From NCBI GenBank assembly GCA_041658565.1, contig JBAZZY010000002.1, forward strand, positions 62,001-126,000: a stretch of DNA of 64,000 bases. Direction: 5' to 3'. The translations under genes were made by a program, and so were the position numbers. Positions within the stretch are counted from its first letter, which is position 1. Each line of letters starts with the position of its first letter. The notes beneath the pieces are model-generated. The model ran no database searches, was not told where the DNA came from, and saw only the letters and a list, made by a program, of their open reading frames with translations. This DNA comes from Actinomycetota bacterium (lineage in GTDB: Bacteria > Actinomycetota > AC-67). This document shows positions 9,090 to 16,595 of this stretch, piece after piece.

Positions 9090-10469
9090 TTACTCGGGAT
9101 CGAAGATCGCACCGGGGTTGAGAATCCCCGCCGGATCGAACGCCTGCTTGATGCGGCGCATGAGGTCGATCTTCGTGGGATCTTCCAGCGCCATCAGGTA
9201 CGGCTTCTTCTCGGTCCCGATTCCGTGCTCGCCCGATACCGCACCGCCGATCGCCGCTCCCGCGGCGAAGATCTCGTGCATCACGCGGTGCCGCACGTCG
9301 TCGTCGGCTTGGAACACCGACATGTGGATGTTGCCGTCGCCCACGTGCCCGCAACCGACGATGAACGTTCCCGACGCTTGTGCGATCTCGGTCACGGTCT
9401 TCATGTACCGGCCGAGTTCCGCTCGCGGCACGACCAGGTCGATGATGTCATTCGTGCCGGCGGTCTTGGCCGCCCAGAAGGCGCGCTCCCGGGCCTCGAT
9501 GAGCTGCGCGCCCGCTTGTGACGGCAGGACGTAAAGATCGAGTGCCCCGAGCGAGGAGACAAGGTTCCCGACTTCCTCGATGTCTTCGTCCAGACGGTCG
9601 GCTTTCCGGTTCTCCAAGACGATGACTAAGTACGCCAGCGCGGTTTCTTTGATCGACTGCGGAATCCCGAGGTCGAGACCGGCCGCGTTGAGGATTCCGC
9701 CCATCGACACGAAGTCGATGTACTCAAGGATCATCGGGTCGACGCCGCTGCCGACGATGCGCGGCACGGCGGCGGTGACCTCGTCCAGGGACGTGAAGGG
9801 CGCGAGCAACGTCGTGGCGTGAGGCGCGCGCGGGTACAGCTTCAGGATCGCCTCGGTGACGATGGCGAGCGTTCCTTCCGAGCCGATGATGAGTTGGGTC
9901 AGGTCGTACCCCGAGGTTGCTTTCACGAACCGTCCACCGGTGCGAACGATTTCGCCGGTCCCCAGCACGGCTGTGAGTCCGAGTACTTGATGCCGCGTCA
10001 CGCCGTACTTGATCGCGCGCATGCCTCCGGCGTTGGTCGCAACGTTGCCTCCAAGGCTCGCCGAGTTCTCGCCGGGAAAGACCGGGTAGACCAAGCCGTG
10101 TGCGGTGGTGGCGTCGTCCAGTTCCCGGAGCGTGACGCCCGGCTGCACGACGGCGACGTGGTTGCCGGTGTCGATCTCAAGAACCGCCGCCATGCGTTCG
10201 AACGACACCAGGATTCCGTCGGCCCGCGGGATGCATGCGCCCGACAGGCCGGTTCCGGATCCGCGCGCGGTCAGGGGGATTCCCTGCGCTGCGGCGAGGC
10301 GCACGACTGCGGCCACCTGGTCGGTGCCGGCAGGCTTCACTACGCAGACGGGCCGCTGCGGGGGCGCGTGAAGCGCTTCATCGTGCGTGTAGTCGTCGTT
10401 GATTGCGTCGCCGGTCAGCACGTTCGCCGGTCCGACGATCTCGGCAAGCTCCGTAGTGATGTCTCCCAT
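9090..10469 (-). CDS. glcD: FAD-linked oxidase, glycolate oxidase subunit GlcD / D-lactate dehydrogenase type
   Basis: The 459-aa protein has the PCMH-type FAD domain (PLTARGSGTGLSGACIPRAD, GLVYPVFPGENSASLGGNVA, GSEGTLAIVTEAILKLYPRA). The FAD-oxidase C-domain follows, with the conserved GHVGDGNIHMSVF and HGIGTEKK, and ends LNPGAIFDPE as is typical of GlcD. It oxidises a 2-hydroxy acid such as glycolate or D-lactate. The usual GlcE and GlcF partners are absent; the next gene is a Cys-rich ferredoxin protein that could replace GlcF as electron acceptor. It is transcribed divergently from the ABC pair at 10630. Confidence 0.85.
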   Translation of the reverse strand: MGDITTELAEIVGPANVLTGDAINDDYTHDEALHAPPQRPVCVVKPAGTDQVAAVVRLAAAQGIPLTARGSGTGLSGACIPRADGILVSFERMAAVLEIDTGNHVAVVQPGVTLRELDDATTAHGLVYPVFPGENSASLGGNVATNAGGMRAIKYGVTRHQVLGLTAVLGTGEIVRTGGRFVKATSGYDLTQLIIGSEGTLAIVTEAILKLYPRAPHATTLLAPFTSLDEVTAAVPRIVGSGVDPMILEYIDFVSMGGILNAAGLDLGIPQSIKETALAYLVIVLENRKADRLDEDIEEVGNLVSSLGALDLYVLPSQAGAQLIEARERAFWAAKTAGTNDIIDLVVPRAELGRYMKTVTEIAQASGTFIVGCGHVGDGNIHMSVFQADDDVRHRVMHEIFAAGAAIGGAVSGEHGIGTEKKPYLMALEDPTKIDLMRRIKQAFDPAGILNPGAIFDPE

Positions 10470-10629
10470 GTGCGTCAGCCTAAGCGCTGCCGCGTCATTC
10501 GGGCCAAACCGGTCGGGACTACGTTAGGACTCCTCGAAATGAGCAGAAGGTGGGTCCCAACGGGTGAGTCAAGGAGGTTGCCTCCAAGCCGACAACCGGG
10601 AAACGAGTCGCGGACCGGATCGGAGCGGA
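10470..10629. promoter_or_regulatory. Divergent intergenic region (GlcD / ABC transporter)
   Basis: These 160 bases separate two divergently transcribed operons, so promoters for both should lie here. An in-frame GTG at 10564 could extend the ABC ATPase upstream by 22 residues. I could not pick reliable -10/-35 elements by eye. Confidence 0.4.
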
Positions 10630-11355
10630 ATGATCGAACTCAGGTCGGTAACGAAGGCGTATCGAATGGGAGATGAGATCATTCGCGCGCTCGACAGCGT
10701 GGATGTTCGAATCGCCGCGGGGGAGTTCGTGGCGATTGTCGGGCCGTCGGGCTCGGGGAAGTCCACGCTTGCGAACATCGTAGGCGGGCTCGATCGACCG
10801 GATTCCGGAGAAGTCCTCATCGAAGGGCGCGATCTCGCGAGCCTGAATGATCGCGAGTTGTCCGCCTATAGAAATCGCAGGGTCGGCTTCGTCTTTCAGG
10901 CGTTCAATCTGCACCCCGGGTATACGGCGCTCGAGAACGTCGGACTGCCGTTGCTGTTTGCGGGAGTCGGAGCCCGCGCGCGCAAGCGGCGTGCGGAGGA
11001 GGTCTTGCGGGCGGTCGACTTGGGTGACCGGATGGGACATCGCCCGGGGCAGCTCTCGGGAGGCCAGCGTCAGCGCGTGAGCATTGCGCGCGCGCTAGCG
11101 AACGATCCGGAGATCCTGATCGCCGATGAGCCGACCGGCAACGTGGACTCCAGGAAGAGCGCCGAGATCATGCACTTGCTGCGGGATCTCAACCAGCAGC
11201 AGGGGCTCACCCTCATCGTGATCACTCACGATGCCGCGATCGCTTCGCAGGCTGATCGTGTTCTCGCAATGCGCGACGGTCAGATTGAGGAGCCGGAAGA
11301 GACCGGCGAGTTCGTCGCCGATGTCGTGCGCACCCAGAGAAAGAGGGTCGGCTGA
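10630..11355 (+). CDS. ABC transporter ATP-binding protein, MacB/LolD type
   Basis: The 241-aa ATPase has Walker A GPSGSGKST, Q-loop FVFQAFNLHPGYTALENV, signature LSGGQRQR, Walker B ILIADEPTG and switch His in VITHD. The layout matches the MacB/LolD/FtsE class. The ATG at 10630 is preferred because GGAGCGG lies just upstream. Its stop overlaps the permease start as TGATG, so the two form a pair. Such pairs usually drive mechanotransmission (extruding peptides, lipoproteins or drugs) rather than import. The substrate is unknown. Confidence 0.92.
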   Translation: MIELRSVTKAYRMGDEIIRALDSVDVRIAAGEFVAIVGPSGSGKSTLANIVGGLDRPDSGEVLIEGRDLASLNDRELSAYRNRRVGFVFQAFNLHPGYTALENVGLPLLFAGVGARARKRRAEEVLRAVDLGDRMGHRPGQLSGGQRQRVSIARALANDPEILIADEPTGNVDSRKSAEIMHLLRDLNQQQGLTLIVITHDAAIASQADRVLAMRDGQIEEPEETGEFVADVVRTQRKRVG

Positions 11356-12791
11356 TGCGTTTTCCCGATTACTTCGCGGTCGCGCTGAAGAACTTGTGGC
11401 GCCGCAAGCTTCGGTCGTCTCTGACGATCTCGGCCGTCGTTATCGGAGCCATGTCCGTGATCGTGATGTTGTCGCTCGTGCTTGGGGCTAAGCGGGTCTT
11501 CGTACAGCAACTCAACTCCATGAATGCGCTCTCCCTGGTGACGGTGTCGGGTGATCCGAACGCGGAGGGGGGAGACCTTTTCAGCGGAGGGCAGTCTGCG
11601 GATGAGAGCGCGAAGCGGATGGACGAAGCGGCGTTGAAGGATCTGGCCGGCATCGACCACGTCAAGGCCCTGACTCCAACGGTTTCGGTGTGGGTGCGCT
11701 CGCTCGGGATGGCAGGCTCGGACAAGAAGATGTGGCCGAACTTGCTGGCGTATGAGCCGGGTGCCGGCGTTCTCAGTCTGCCGCTCGCGGCCGGACGCGC
11801 TCTTCGACCCGGCGACATGAACAAGGTCGTGCTCGGCAACCGCGCAATTCGCGCCTTCGGCTATGGGGATCGGCCCGAGTCCGCGATCGGCAAGCGCGTG
11901 ATGTTGTATGCCGACGGCTGGGCCTACTACAACGACTGGACCGGAAACCCGCCGGAGCCGCTGCCGAACGCCGGGGATGAATACTGGGACACGATCGGCA
12001 AGATACAGCGGCCGATCATGGCCGAGGTCGTGGGCGTTGCGGCCTCAGGGATGAGCGACGGCAACAACTTCATCTCGATGGGCTGGGCCCGCAAACTCAT
12101 GGTTCAGCGGTCATGGAAGTTCGACGATGCAAAAGCCAAGCTGATCGAAGCAGAGCGCCGGCAGGCCAAGCAAGGGACTCCCAACGTGCCCGACGTGCAG
12201 CCGATGAGGATTGAGCGGACGGACGGAATCGCCGAAAAGGGCTACGCGTCGATCATGCTGAAGGTCGACGACACCGCGAACGTCAAGAGCGTTGTTGCGG
12301 CAATCGAGCGCAAGGGATACGGCGCGACGAGTGCGCAGGAGATGCTCGATCAGCTCTCGAAGTTGTTCCTCATCCTTGGGCTGATCGCAGGCGCGATCGG
12401 CGGGATCTCGCTTCTGGTCGCGTGCATCGGCATCGTCAACACGATGGTCATGGCCATGTACGAACGCACGCGCGAGATCGGCGTGATGCGTGCGTGCGGC
12501 GCCACGCGCGCGGTCGTTCGCCGTCTGTTCACGCTGGAGGCCGGCCTCATTGGGGTCTTTGGAGGCATGATCGCTCTCGGTGTTGCGTTCCTGATGGCGC
12601 AGGGGGGCAATGCCCTCGTGAATCGCTTCGCGACGGCGCAGAGCGTTCCCATCTCGGACGTGATCGCGTTTCCCGCCTGGCTGGTGGCCGGAGTGCTCGG
12701 TCTGACGGCGTTCGTCGGCACGTCGGCCGGCGTCTTCCCGGCGCGTCGAGCGGCACGCCTGAATCCCGTAGAAGCGCTTCGGTACGAGTAG
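11355..12791 (+). CDS. ABC transporter permease, MacB/FtsX family
   Basis: The 478-aa protein has an N-terminal helix (LRSSLTISAVVIGAMSVIVMLSL), a large extracytoplasmic MacB_PCD-like domain (about residues 45-320) and three C-terminal helices. The last region contains the typical MAMYERTREIGVMRACGATR and ends FPARRAARLNPVEALRYE, both hallmarks of MacB/FtsX permeases. It is coupled to the ATPase by a TGATG overlap. No MacA-like adaptor is present, as is usual in organisms with a single membrane. The transcript probably ends at the hairpin at 12806-12838, inside the 3' end of the convergent GH5 gene. Confidence 0.92.
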   Translation: MRFPDYFAVALKNLWRRKLRSSLTISAVVIGAMSVIVMLSLVLGAKRVFVQQLNSMNALSLVTVSGDPNAEGGDLFSGGQSADESAKRMDEAALKDLAGIDHVKALTPTVSVWVRSLGMAGSDKKMWPNLLAYEPGAGVLSLPLAAGRALRPGDMNKVVLGNRAIRAFGYGDRPESAIGKRVMLYADGWAYYNDWTGNPPEPLPNAGDEYWDTIGKIQRPIMAEVVGVAASGMSDGNNFISMGWARKLMVQRSWKFDDAKAKLIEAERRQAKQGTPNVPDVQPMRIERTDGIAEKGYASIMLKVDDTANVKSVVAAIERKGYGATSAQEMLDQLSKLFLILGLIAGAIGGISLLVACIGIVNTMVMAMYERTREIGVMRACGATRAVVRRLFTLEAGLIGVFGGMIALGVAFLMAQGGNALVNRFATAQSVPISDVIAFPAWLVAGVLGLTAFVGTSAGVFPARRAARLNPVEALRYE

Positions 12792-12797
12792 CCGGTT

Positions 12798-14315
12798 CTA
12801 GTTCCCGGATGGCGTGATCGTGAGGGTCACGCCATCCGCTGCTTCGTCGAGCGCGAGCTTCAGGATCTGAGCGCCGGGGGCGGAGACGACGCTCGCTCCG
12901 GTCACCTCTACCGAGTAGCCGTCGGGGAACCGGCGCGCGGGCACGAAGACCTCGGTGATCGATCCGGCGCCGAAGGACCCCGATCCGTCGGCGCGCGCCG
13001 GCGTGTACTCCAGGGTGAAGGTCTTCGTCGCGGAATCCCACGCGTAGTGGGTCGGCGTTCCGGCTACCGCGCGCGGGTAGGCGCGCACGATTGCGTCAAC
13101 GCGCTCGGTCATCAAGTTGTCCTCCGTCGGAGGTCTGCGGAGATCCTTGAGGATCTCGGCGGAGCCGTACGGCTTGGCGCCTTGCGGGTTGCCGATCGCG
13201 TAGTCCCAGTAGGTCCAGCTCGAACCGATCTCGGCTGCCAGATTGGCAACCCGATCGATCACGCCGCTGACGTCTTCGTCCTTCCCGGCTGTGAAGTGAC
13301 CGAACTCGCTGAGAATCAGTGGAACCTGGTAGGTGTCTGCGTGCTTGGCCGCGGAGCGGAACTGTGGGCGCTCTCCCAGATCCTCGCATGCCAGATCGCC
13401 GGTGGGCGGAGTCCCGAACTGAAGGCCCAGGCAATACACGTGGTACGAGAATGCGGCGGGCCGCACCACGATGTCTCCGTGGTAGGTGTCGGCCCCGAAG
13501 TCGAACGTCACGTTGGGTTCGTAGATCACGAACTTGTCGGGCGCGGCCTCCGCGATTGCTTTGCCGATGCGCTTTGAGAACTCGGTCAGCATGAGTTGGT
13601 CGAACGCCGGGCACCCGGCCGGACTCGCGCACGTGGTCCACTGTGATCCGGGGAACGGCTCGTTCATGATCTCGAAGCCCATCACGCCGGGGTGGTTCGC
13701 GAACTTCTCTGCGACGTAGCGCCACGCGCGCGCGAAGTGCTCTTGCAGTGGCACTCCGTCATCGGCCGGCGCGTTCATCCAGAAGTTGTCGAACGCGCGC
13801 CACACCGACGGATTCGCGAAGTAATTGGCTGCGAGGTTCCCGGTGTCGGGTGAGACCGGCACGCCGTCGTCCTCTCCCATCCAGTCGGGCATTCCTCGGC
13901 CGTTGTACTTGTTGGCGTAGACATCCTGATGGAAGTCCACGATGACATCGAGTCCGGCTTCGGCTGCGACGTCCACGATGTCCCCGATGCCGTCGACGTA
14001 CGCCGGATCGAACACGCCCGGCGCCGGCATGACGCCGGAGGCGAAGACGGCCAGGCGCAGGAGAGTCAGTCCGTTCTGGGCTAGGAATGCGGCGTCGTCC
14101 TCGTCGAACTCGGCCGAAAACTCCTCGGAGCCGTGCTCCTTGTATGTGAACGCGATCCCGTGAAGGATGCGGGTGCGACCGGTCTCGTCCACGAAATGGC
14201 GTCCCGCCTGGCCGATAGCAGGGGGATCGCCTGCGGCCGGTCCCGACGTCGCGGCTAGGGCGATCACGGCCGCTGCGGCCGGAAGAAGTCGTCTCAAGCG
14301 GTTGGGCATGTTCAT
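12798..14315 (-). CDS. Secreted GH5 glycoside hydrolase, endoglycoceramidase-like
   Basis: The 505-aa protein has a signal peptide (LLPAAAAVIALAATSGPAAG, about residues 10-29) and a GH5 barrel. Conserved parts include LRLAVFASGVMP, IVDFHQDVYANKYNG, the acid/base E219 in IMNEPFPG, SYHVYC, and the nucleophile E337 in LSEFGH. A beta-rich C-terminal domain follows from about residue 420. The HQDxY motif followed by NEP(W/F)PG is characteristic of endoglycoceramidases, which cut the sugar-ceramide bond of glycosphingolipids, and of related beta-glycosidases. The true substrate could be another glycolipid. The leader carries a strong 12-bp inverted repeat (14347-14384). Confidence 0.85.
   Translation of the reverse strand: MNMPNRLRRLLPAAAAVIALAATSGPAAGDPPAIGQAGRHFVDETGRTRILHGIAFTYKEHGSEEFSAEFDEDDAAFLAQNGLTLLRLAVFASGVMPAPGVFDPAYVDGIGDIVDVAAEAGLDVIVDFHQDVYANKYNGRGMPDWMGEDDGVPVSPDTGNLAANYFANPSVWRAFDNFWMNAPADDGVPLQEHFARAWRYVAEKFANHPGVMGFEIMNEPFPGSQWTTCASPAGCPAFDQLMLTEFSKRIGKAIAEAAPDKFVIYEPNVTFDFGADTYHGDIVVRPAAFSYHVYCLGLQFGTPPTGDLACEDLGERPQFRSAAKHADTYQVPLILSEFGHFTAGKDEDVSGVIDRVANLAAEIGSSWTYWDYAIGNPQGAKPYGSAEILKDLRRPPTEDNLMTERVDAIVRAYPRAVAGTPTHYAWDSATKTFTLEYTPARADGSGSFGAGSITEVFVPARRFPDGYSVEVTGASVVSAPGAQILKLALDEAADGVTLTITPSGN
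12806..12838 (+). terminator. 12-bp perfect hairpin between convergent genes, inside GH5 coding DNA
   Basis: CGGATGGCGTGA pairs exactly with TCACGCCATCCG across a 9-base loop. It begins 15 bases after the MacB-type permease stop and lies within the last codons of the convergent GH5 gene. It is well placed to terminate the plus-strand transcript. The plus-strand 3' side has no T-tract. Confidence 0.55.
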
Positions 14316-14346
14316 GATGTCCGTGCTCCCGCGTCAGCTCTCATGA

Positions 14347-14384
14347 AAGCCGCCGCGGGAACGCTCACCCAGCCGCGGCGGCTT
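14347..14384 (-). promoter_or_regulatory. Perfect 12-bp inverted repeat in the GH5 leader
   Basis: AAGCCGCCGCGG and CCGCGGCGGCTT face each other across a 14-base loop, 32 bases upstream of the GH5 start codon. Read on the minus strand the 3' arm ends GGCTTTC, so it could be an attenuator-like terminator, or as DNA an operator. Which one cannot be decided from sequence. Confidence 0.45.
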
Positions 14385-14560
14385 GACCGAACGACAGTGG
14401 GTTCGGCGCGCGCCGGCGTTCTCCTGCCGCGCGACCTTCAAAAGATGCTCGGGGGTTGTCTTTCGGTTGTCCGGGTGCCCGCCTGCGGTAAGGCCCTGGT
14501 CCTTCGTGCGACCATGGTGCGACACTGGAGGGCGGCCTTGCGGGGCTCAGGAGGCACCTT

Positions 14561-15001
14561 GTGAATTCGGTTCTTCTTAGCAACAGCCTCACCTTCTATA
14601 TGCAAGTGCGGATTAGTGTGACCCCGGCAAGCCTTCGAATCGACGCTCCTCGCAGCATCCTCGGGTTCCTGCCTGCCGGCCGGAAGGCACTGGAGTTTCC
14701 GTTCGCCGACATCCAAGAGATCGGCGTCGCCTGGGCTGTTCTCCCGACTCGACTCCCGGCGGCGGTCGCGCTGTTCGCCGCCGTCGTTGCGTTTACTCCC
14801 GGCATTGCGCTCTCCATAGCCCTTGTGGTCGTCGGCCTGTGGCTCCTGCCGCTGTCGGTGATCAAGGTGATCCGCATCCGGCCTCGGAGGGGGCGCGTTC
14901 GAAAGGTTCCGATCTGTCTGTTCCAAACGTTCGACGGTGAACTGATTGCCTCCGAAGTCATGACGCACGCGCGCGCCGCCGCGCAACCGGAGCCTTCGTG
15001 A
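14561..15001 (+). CDS. Small membrane protein, first gene of the lipid-type operon
   Basis: The 146-aa product starts with GTG after a good GGAGG site; a second start at 14600 is possible. The N-terminal half (VRISVTPASLRIDAPRSILG) is beta-rich and PH-like. Two hydrophobic segments follow (AAVALFAAVVAFTPGI and LSIALVVVGLWLLPLSVI) and then a basic stretch RIRPRRGRVRKVPI. I do not recognise a named family; the layout resembles small bacterial PH-domain membrane proteins. Its stop overlaps the ICMT-like start as GTGA, so it belongs to the same operon. Confidence 0.65.
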   Translation: MNSVLLSNSLTFYMQVRISVTPASLRIDAPRSILGFLPAGRKALEFPFADIQEIGVAWAVLPTRLPAAVALFAAVVAFTPGIALSIALVVVGLWLLPLSVIKVIRIRPRRGRVRKVPICLFQTFDGELIASEVMTHARAAAQPEPS

Positions 15002-15663
15002 TCGACGTGGCCGAGGAAGTCGCGCGCGCGGTAGTCGCCGCGGGGTTCGCCGTCGCGCTCGCGGTGTCCGGCGTAGTGACGGCGCGTGCTCGAGGGCGTT
15101 CTCGCGCGCGCGCGTCGGGACTTGCGCGGCGGGTAGGCGCGCGCATTGCGTGGGCGCTATCTGCCGTGCCGTATGCAGTCGTGTGTGTCGTGTTGTGGCG
15201 GCCTTTGCCGGTGCATCCTTCGGTGGCGGCGCGCGCGGTCGCATTGTGCGCGGGCACTTGTCTGATCGCGGCGGGATGGAGTTTGTATACGTGGGGACGC
15301 AGCGCGCTGGGAGACATGTACAACGTTTCCGGCGCGTTGGGATCCGAGTTGTACGCCGGACACCGCCTCGTCGCGTCGGGTCCGTATCGCGTGGTCCGTC
15401 ATCCGATGTATGTGGGGATCGCGCTCGGAGCGCTCGGAGCGCTGCTGCTGTACCGGACGTGGGCGATGGTTTTCGCGGTTGTCGTGCTCCCGGCCGCGGT
15501 CGTCAAGATCCGACGAGAAGAGCGTTTGCTCGCTGAGGAGTTCCCGCAAGAGCACGCGGCCTATCGGGCGCGCGTTCCGGCTGTGGTGCCGCGTGTTGGT
15601 CGTCGCGTCGAAGAGGTGACCGCGCGCGCGCGCGGGAGCCGTGAGAAGGGGAGGCCGTCATGA
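14998..15663 (+). CDS. Isoprenylcysteine carboxyl methyltransferase (ICMT)-like membrane protein
   Basis: The 221-aa protein has about five membrane segments and the ICMT/PEMT C-terminal signature: GPYRVVRHPMYVG followed by REERLLAEEFPQEHAAYRARVP. This family binds SAM in the membrane and methylates carboxyl or amino groups of lipid-like substrates; bacterial members mostly have no known substrate. The start is GTG, overlapping the previous stop by 4 bases, and its own stop overlaps the next small gene as ATGA. The last 25 residues are basic and encoded partly by an alternating CG tract (15621-15634). Its neighbours are Lgt-like and Tes-like proteins, so a membrane-lipid substrate is likely (inference). 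Confidence 0.82.
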   Translation: MIDVAEEVARAVVAAGFAVALAVSGVVTARARGRSRARASGLARRVGARIAWALSAVPYAVVCVVLWRPLPVHPSVAARAVALCAGTCLIAAGWSLYTWGRSALGDMYNVSGALGSELYAGHRLVASGPYRVVRHPMYVGIALGALGALLLYRTWAMVFAVVVLPAAVVKIRREERLLAEEFPQEHAAYRARVPAVVPRVGRRVEEVTARARGSREKGRPS

Positions 15664-15767
15664 AGGAGAGGTCGCGCAGAGTGCTCCTGGCGTTCGCAAT
15701 CATGGGTGCCGTCGTCCTTGTCGCAGGCGGGATCTGTATTTCGATCATTTCGCAGATGTCGAACTGA
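15660..15767 (+). CDS. 35-residue single-span membrane peptide
   Basis: The small frame starts at an ATG that overlaps the ICMT-like stop (ATGA) and ends with TGA 7 bases before the Lgt-like start. The product begins MKERSRR and continues with one hydrophobic helix of about 22 residues (from VLLAFAIMGAVVLVAG), ending SQMSN. The positive-inside N-terminus predicts the C-terminus outside the cytoplasm. The tight fit between two genes and the clear helix argue for a real small protein, perhaps an accessory subunit of one of the flanking membrane enzymes. No family is known to me. Confidence 0.6.
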   Translation: MKERSRRVLLAFAIMGAVVLVAGGICISIISQMSN

Positions 15768-15774
15768 GGCAGTT

Positions 15775-16593
15775 GTGTTCCCGGTTGCGTTTCACGTCGG
15801 TGGGGTTTCGGTTCCGACGCACGACGTGTTCGTTGTGCTCGGGGCTGCCACCGGGATCATCGTCTTTTGGTGGGAGACGCGCCGGCGAGGACTCCGGGAC
15901 GAGCGCATGTGGTGGCTCGTCCTCGGGGCACTGCTCACCGGTGCGGTGTTCGCCAGGCTGAGCGCGGGATGGCGCTATTTGGCCGGAGATCCGGAGCCGT
16001 CGTTCGCCGGGCTGTGGCTGTACGGCGGCAAGAGCGTCCTGGGTGGACTCGCCGGAGCCTATTTCGGCGTGCTGCTGACCAAGCGCATTGTTGGGTACCG
16101 CGAGAAGACCGGGGACCTGTTTGCGCCGGCCGCCGCGCTGGCGATTGCGGTCGGTCGCATCGGATGCTTCCTTACCGAACCGCTCGGAACTCCGACTTCG
16201 ATGCCGTGGGGGATCTTGCCCTCGCCGAGTATCGCGTCGCGAATCCCGTCGTGCCCGGCGTGCGCGACGGGTCACCCGATGCACCCGGCGTTCCTCTACG
16301 AGATCGCGTTTCTGGTGGCGCTCTTCGGGTTGCTGCGGTGGATGCGTTCCCGCGTCTCCGTTCCGGGAGAGCTGTTCAAGGTGTTCCTGCTTTGCTACGG
16401 GATGTTCCGGTTCGCCGTGGAGTTCGTCCGCGAGAATCCGCGTTTCGCCCTCGGGCTTTCGGGGTCGCAGGTCTTTCTCTTGTGCACCCTGCCGGTTCTT
16501 CTTGGATACTTCGCGCGGCAGGTACGCCGTGGCGCATATCGAAGGGGGCGCGCGCCGGCCCCCGGGCGCGCGCCGGCCCCGGTGGAGGCTTAG
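15775..16593 (+). CDS. Lgt-like (prolipoprotein diacylglyceryl transferase family) membrane protein
   Basis: The 272-aa protein has about seven hydrophobic segments. It carries the Lgt family signature region AVGRIGCFLTEPLGTPTSMP and a HPMHPAFLYEIAFLVALFG segment matching the family's conserved 'P..LYE' helix. The GTG at 15775 is chosen because GAGG lies 5 bases upstream. Compared with the Lgt consensus as I recall it, the Asn after GRIG is Cys and the His-Gly-Gly segment reads SVLGGLAG, so key catalytic positions seem changed. It may act on a different acceptor than prolipoprotein, or hold phosphatidylglycerol-type lipid for the next enzyme. The C-terminus holds a tandem GRAPAP repeat. It lies 2 bases before the radical SAM gene. 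Confidence 0.8.
   Translation: MFPVAFHVGGVSVPTHDVFVVLGAATGIIVFWWETRRRGLRDERMWWLVLGALLTGAVFARLSAGWRYLAGDPEPSFAGLWLYGGKSVLGGLAGAYFGVLLTKRIVGYREKTGDLFAPAAALAIAVGRIGCFLTEPLGTPTSMPWGILPSPSIASRIPSCPACATGHPMHPAFLYEIAFLVALFGLLRWMRSRVSVPGELFKVFLLCYGMFRFAVEFVRENPRFALGLSGSQVFLLCTLPVLLGYFARQVRRGAYRRGRAPAPGRAPAPVEA
16546..16580 (+). repeat. Tandem 18-bp repeat, two copies
   Basis: A 17-base block GGGCGCGCGCCGGCCCC occurs twice with an 18-base period, encoding GRAPAP twice at the C-terminus of the Lgt-like protein. It is likely slippage-prone. Confidence 0.7.
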
Positions 16594-16595
16594 CA

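Noticed and set aside
7406..9354. Upstream-extended versions of the ferredoxin, LivH, LivG and alpha-galactosidase genes
   Set aside because: The extra N-terminal residues are Arg-rich shadow sequence of the neighbouring gene; good ribosome sites mark shorter starts.
14343..14564. 73-residue frame upstream of the lipid operon
   Set aside because: Low-complexity product with no ribosome site; it spans the inverted repeat and overlaps the leader of the next gene.
15867..16595. Upstream extension of the radical SAM gene through the Lgt-like gene
   Set aside because: The extension is a shadow of the Lgt-like frame; the GTG at 16596 has a near-ideal ribosome site and gives a normal N-terminus.
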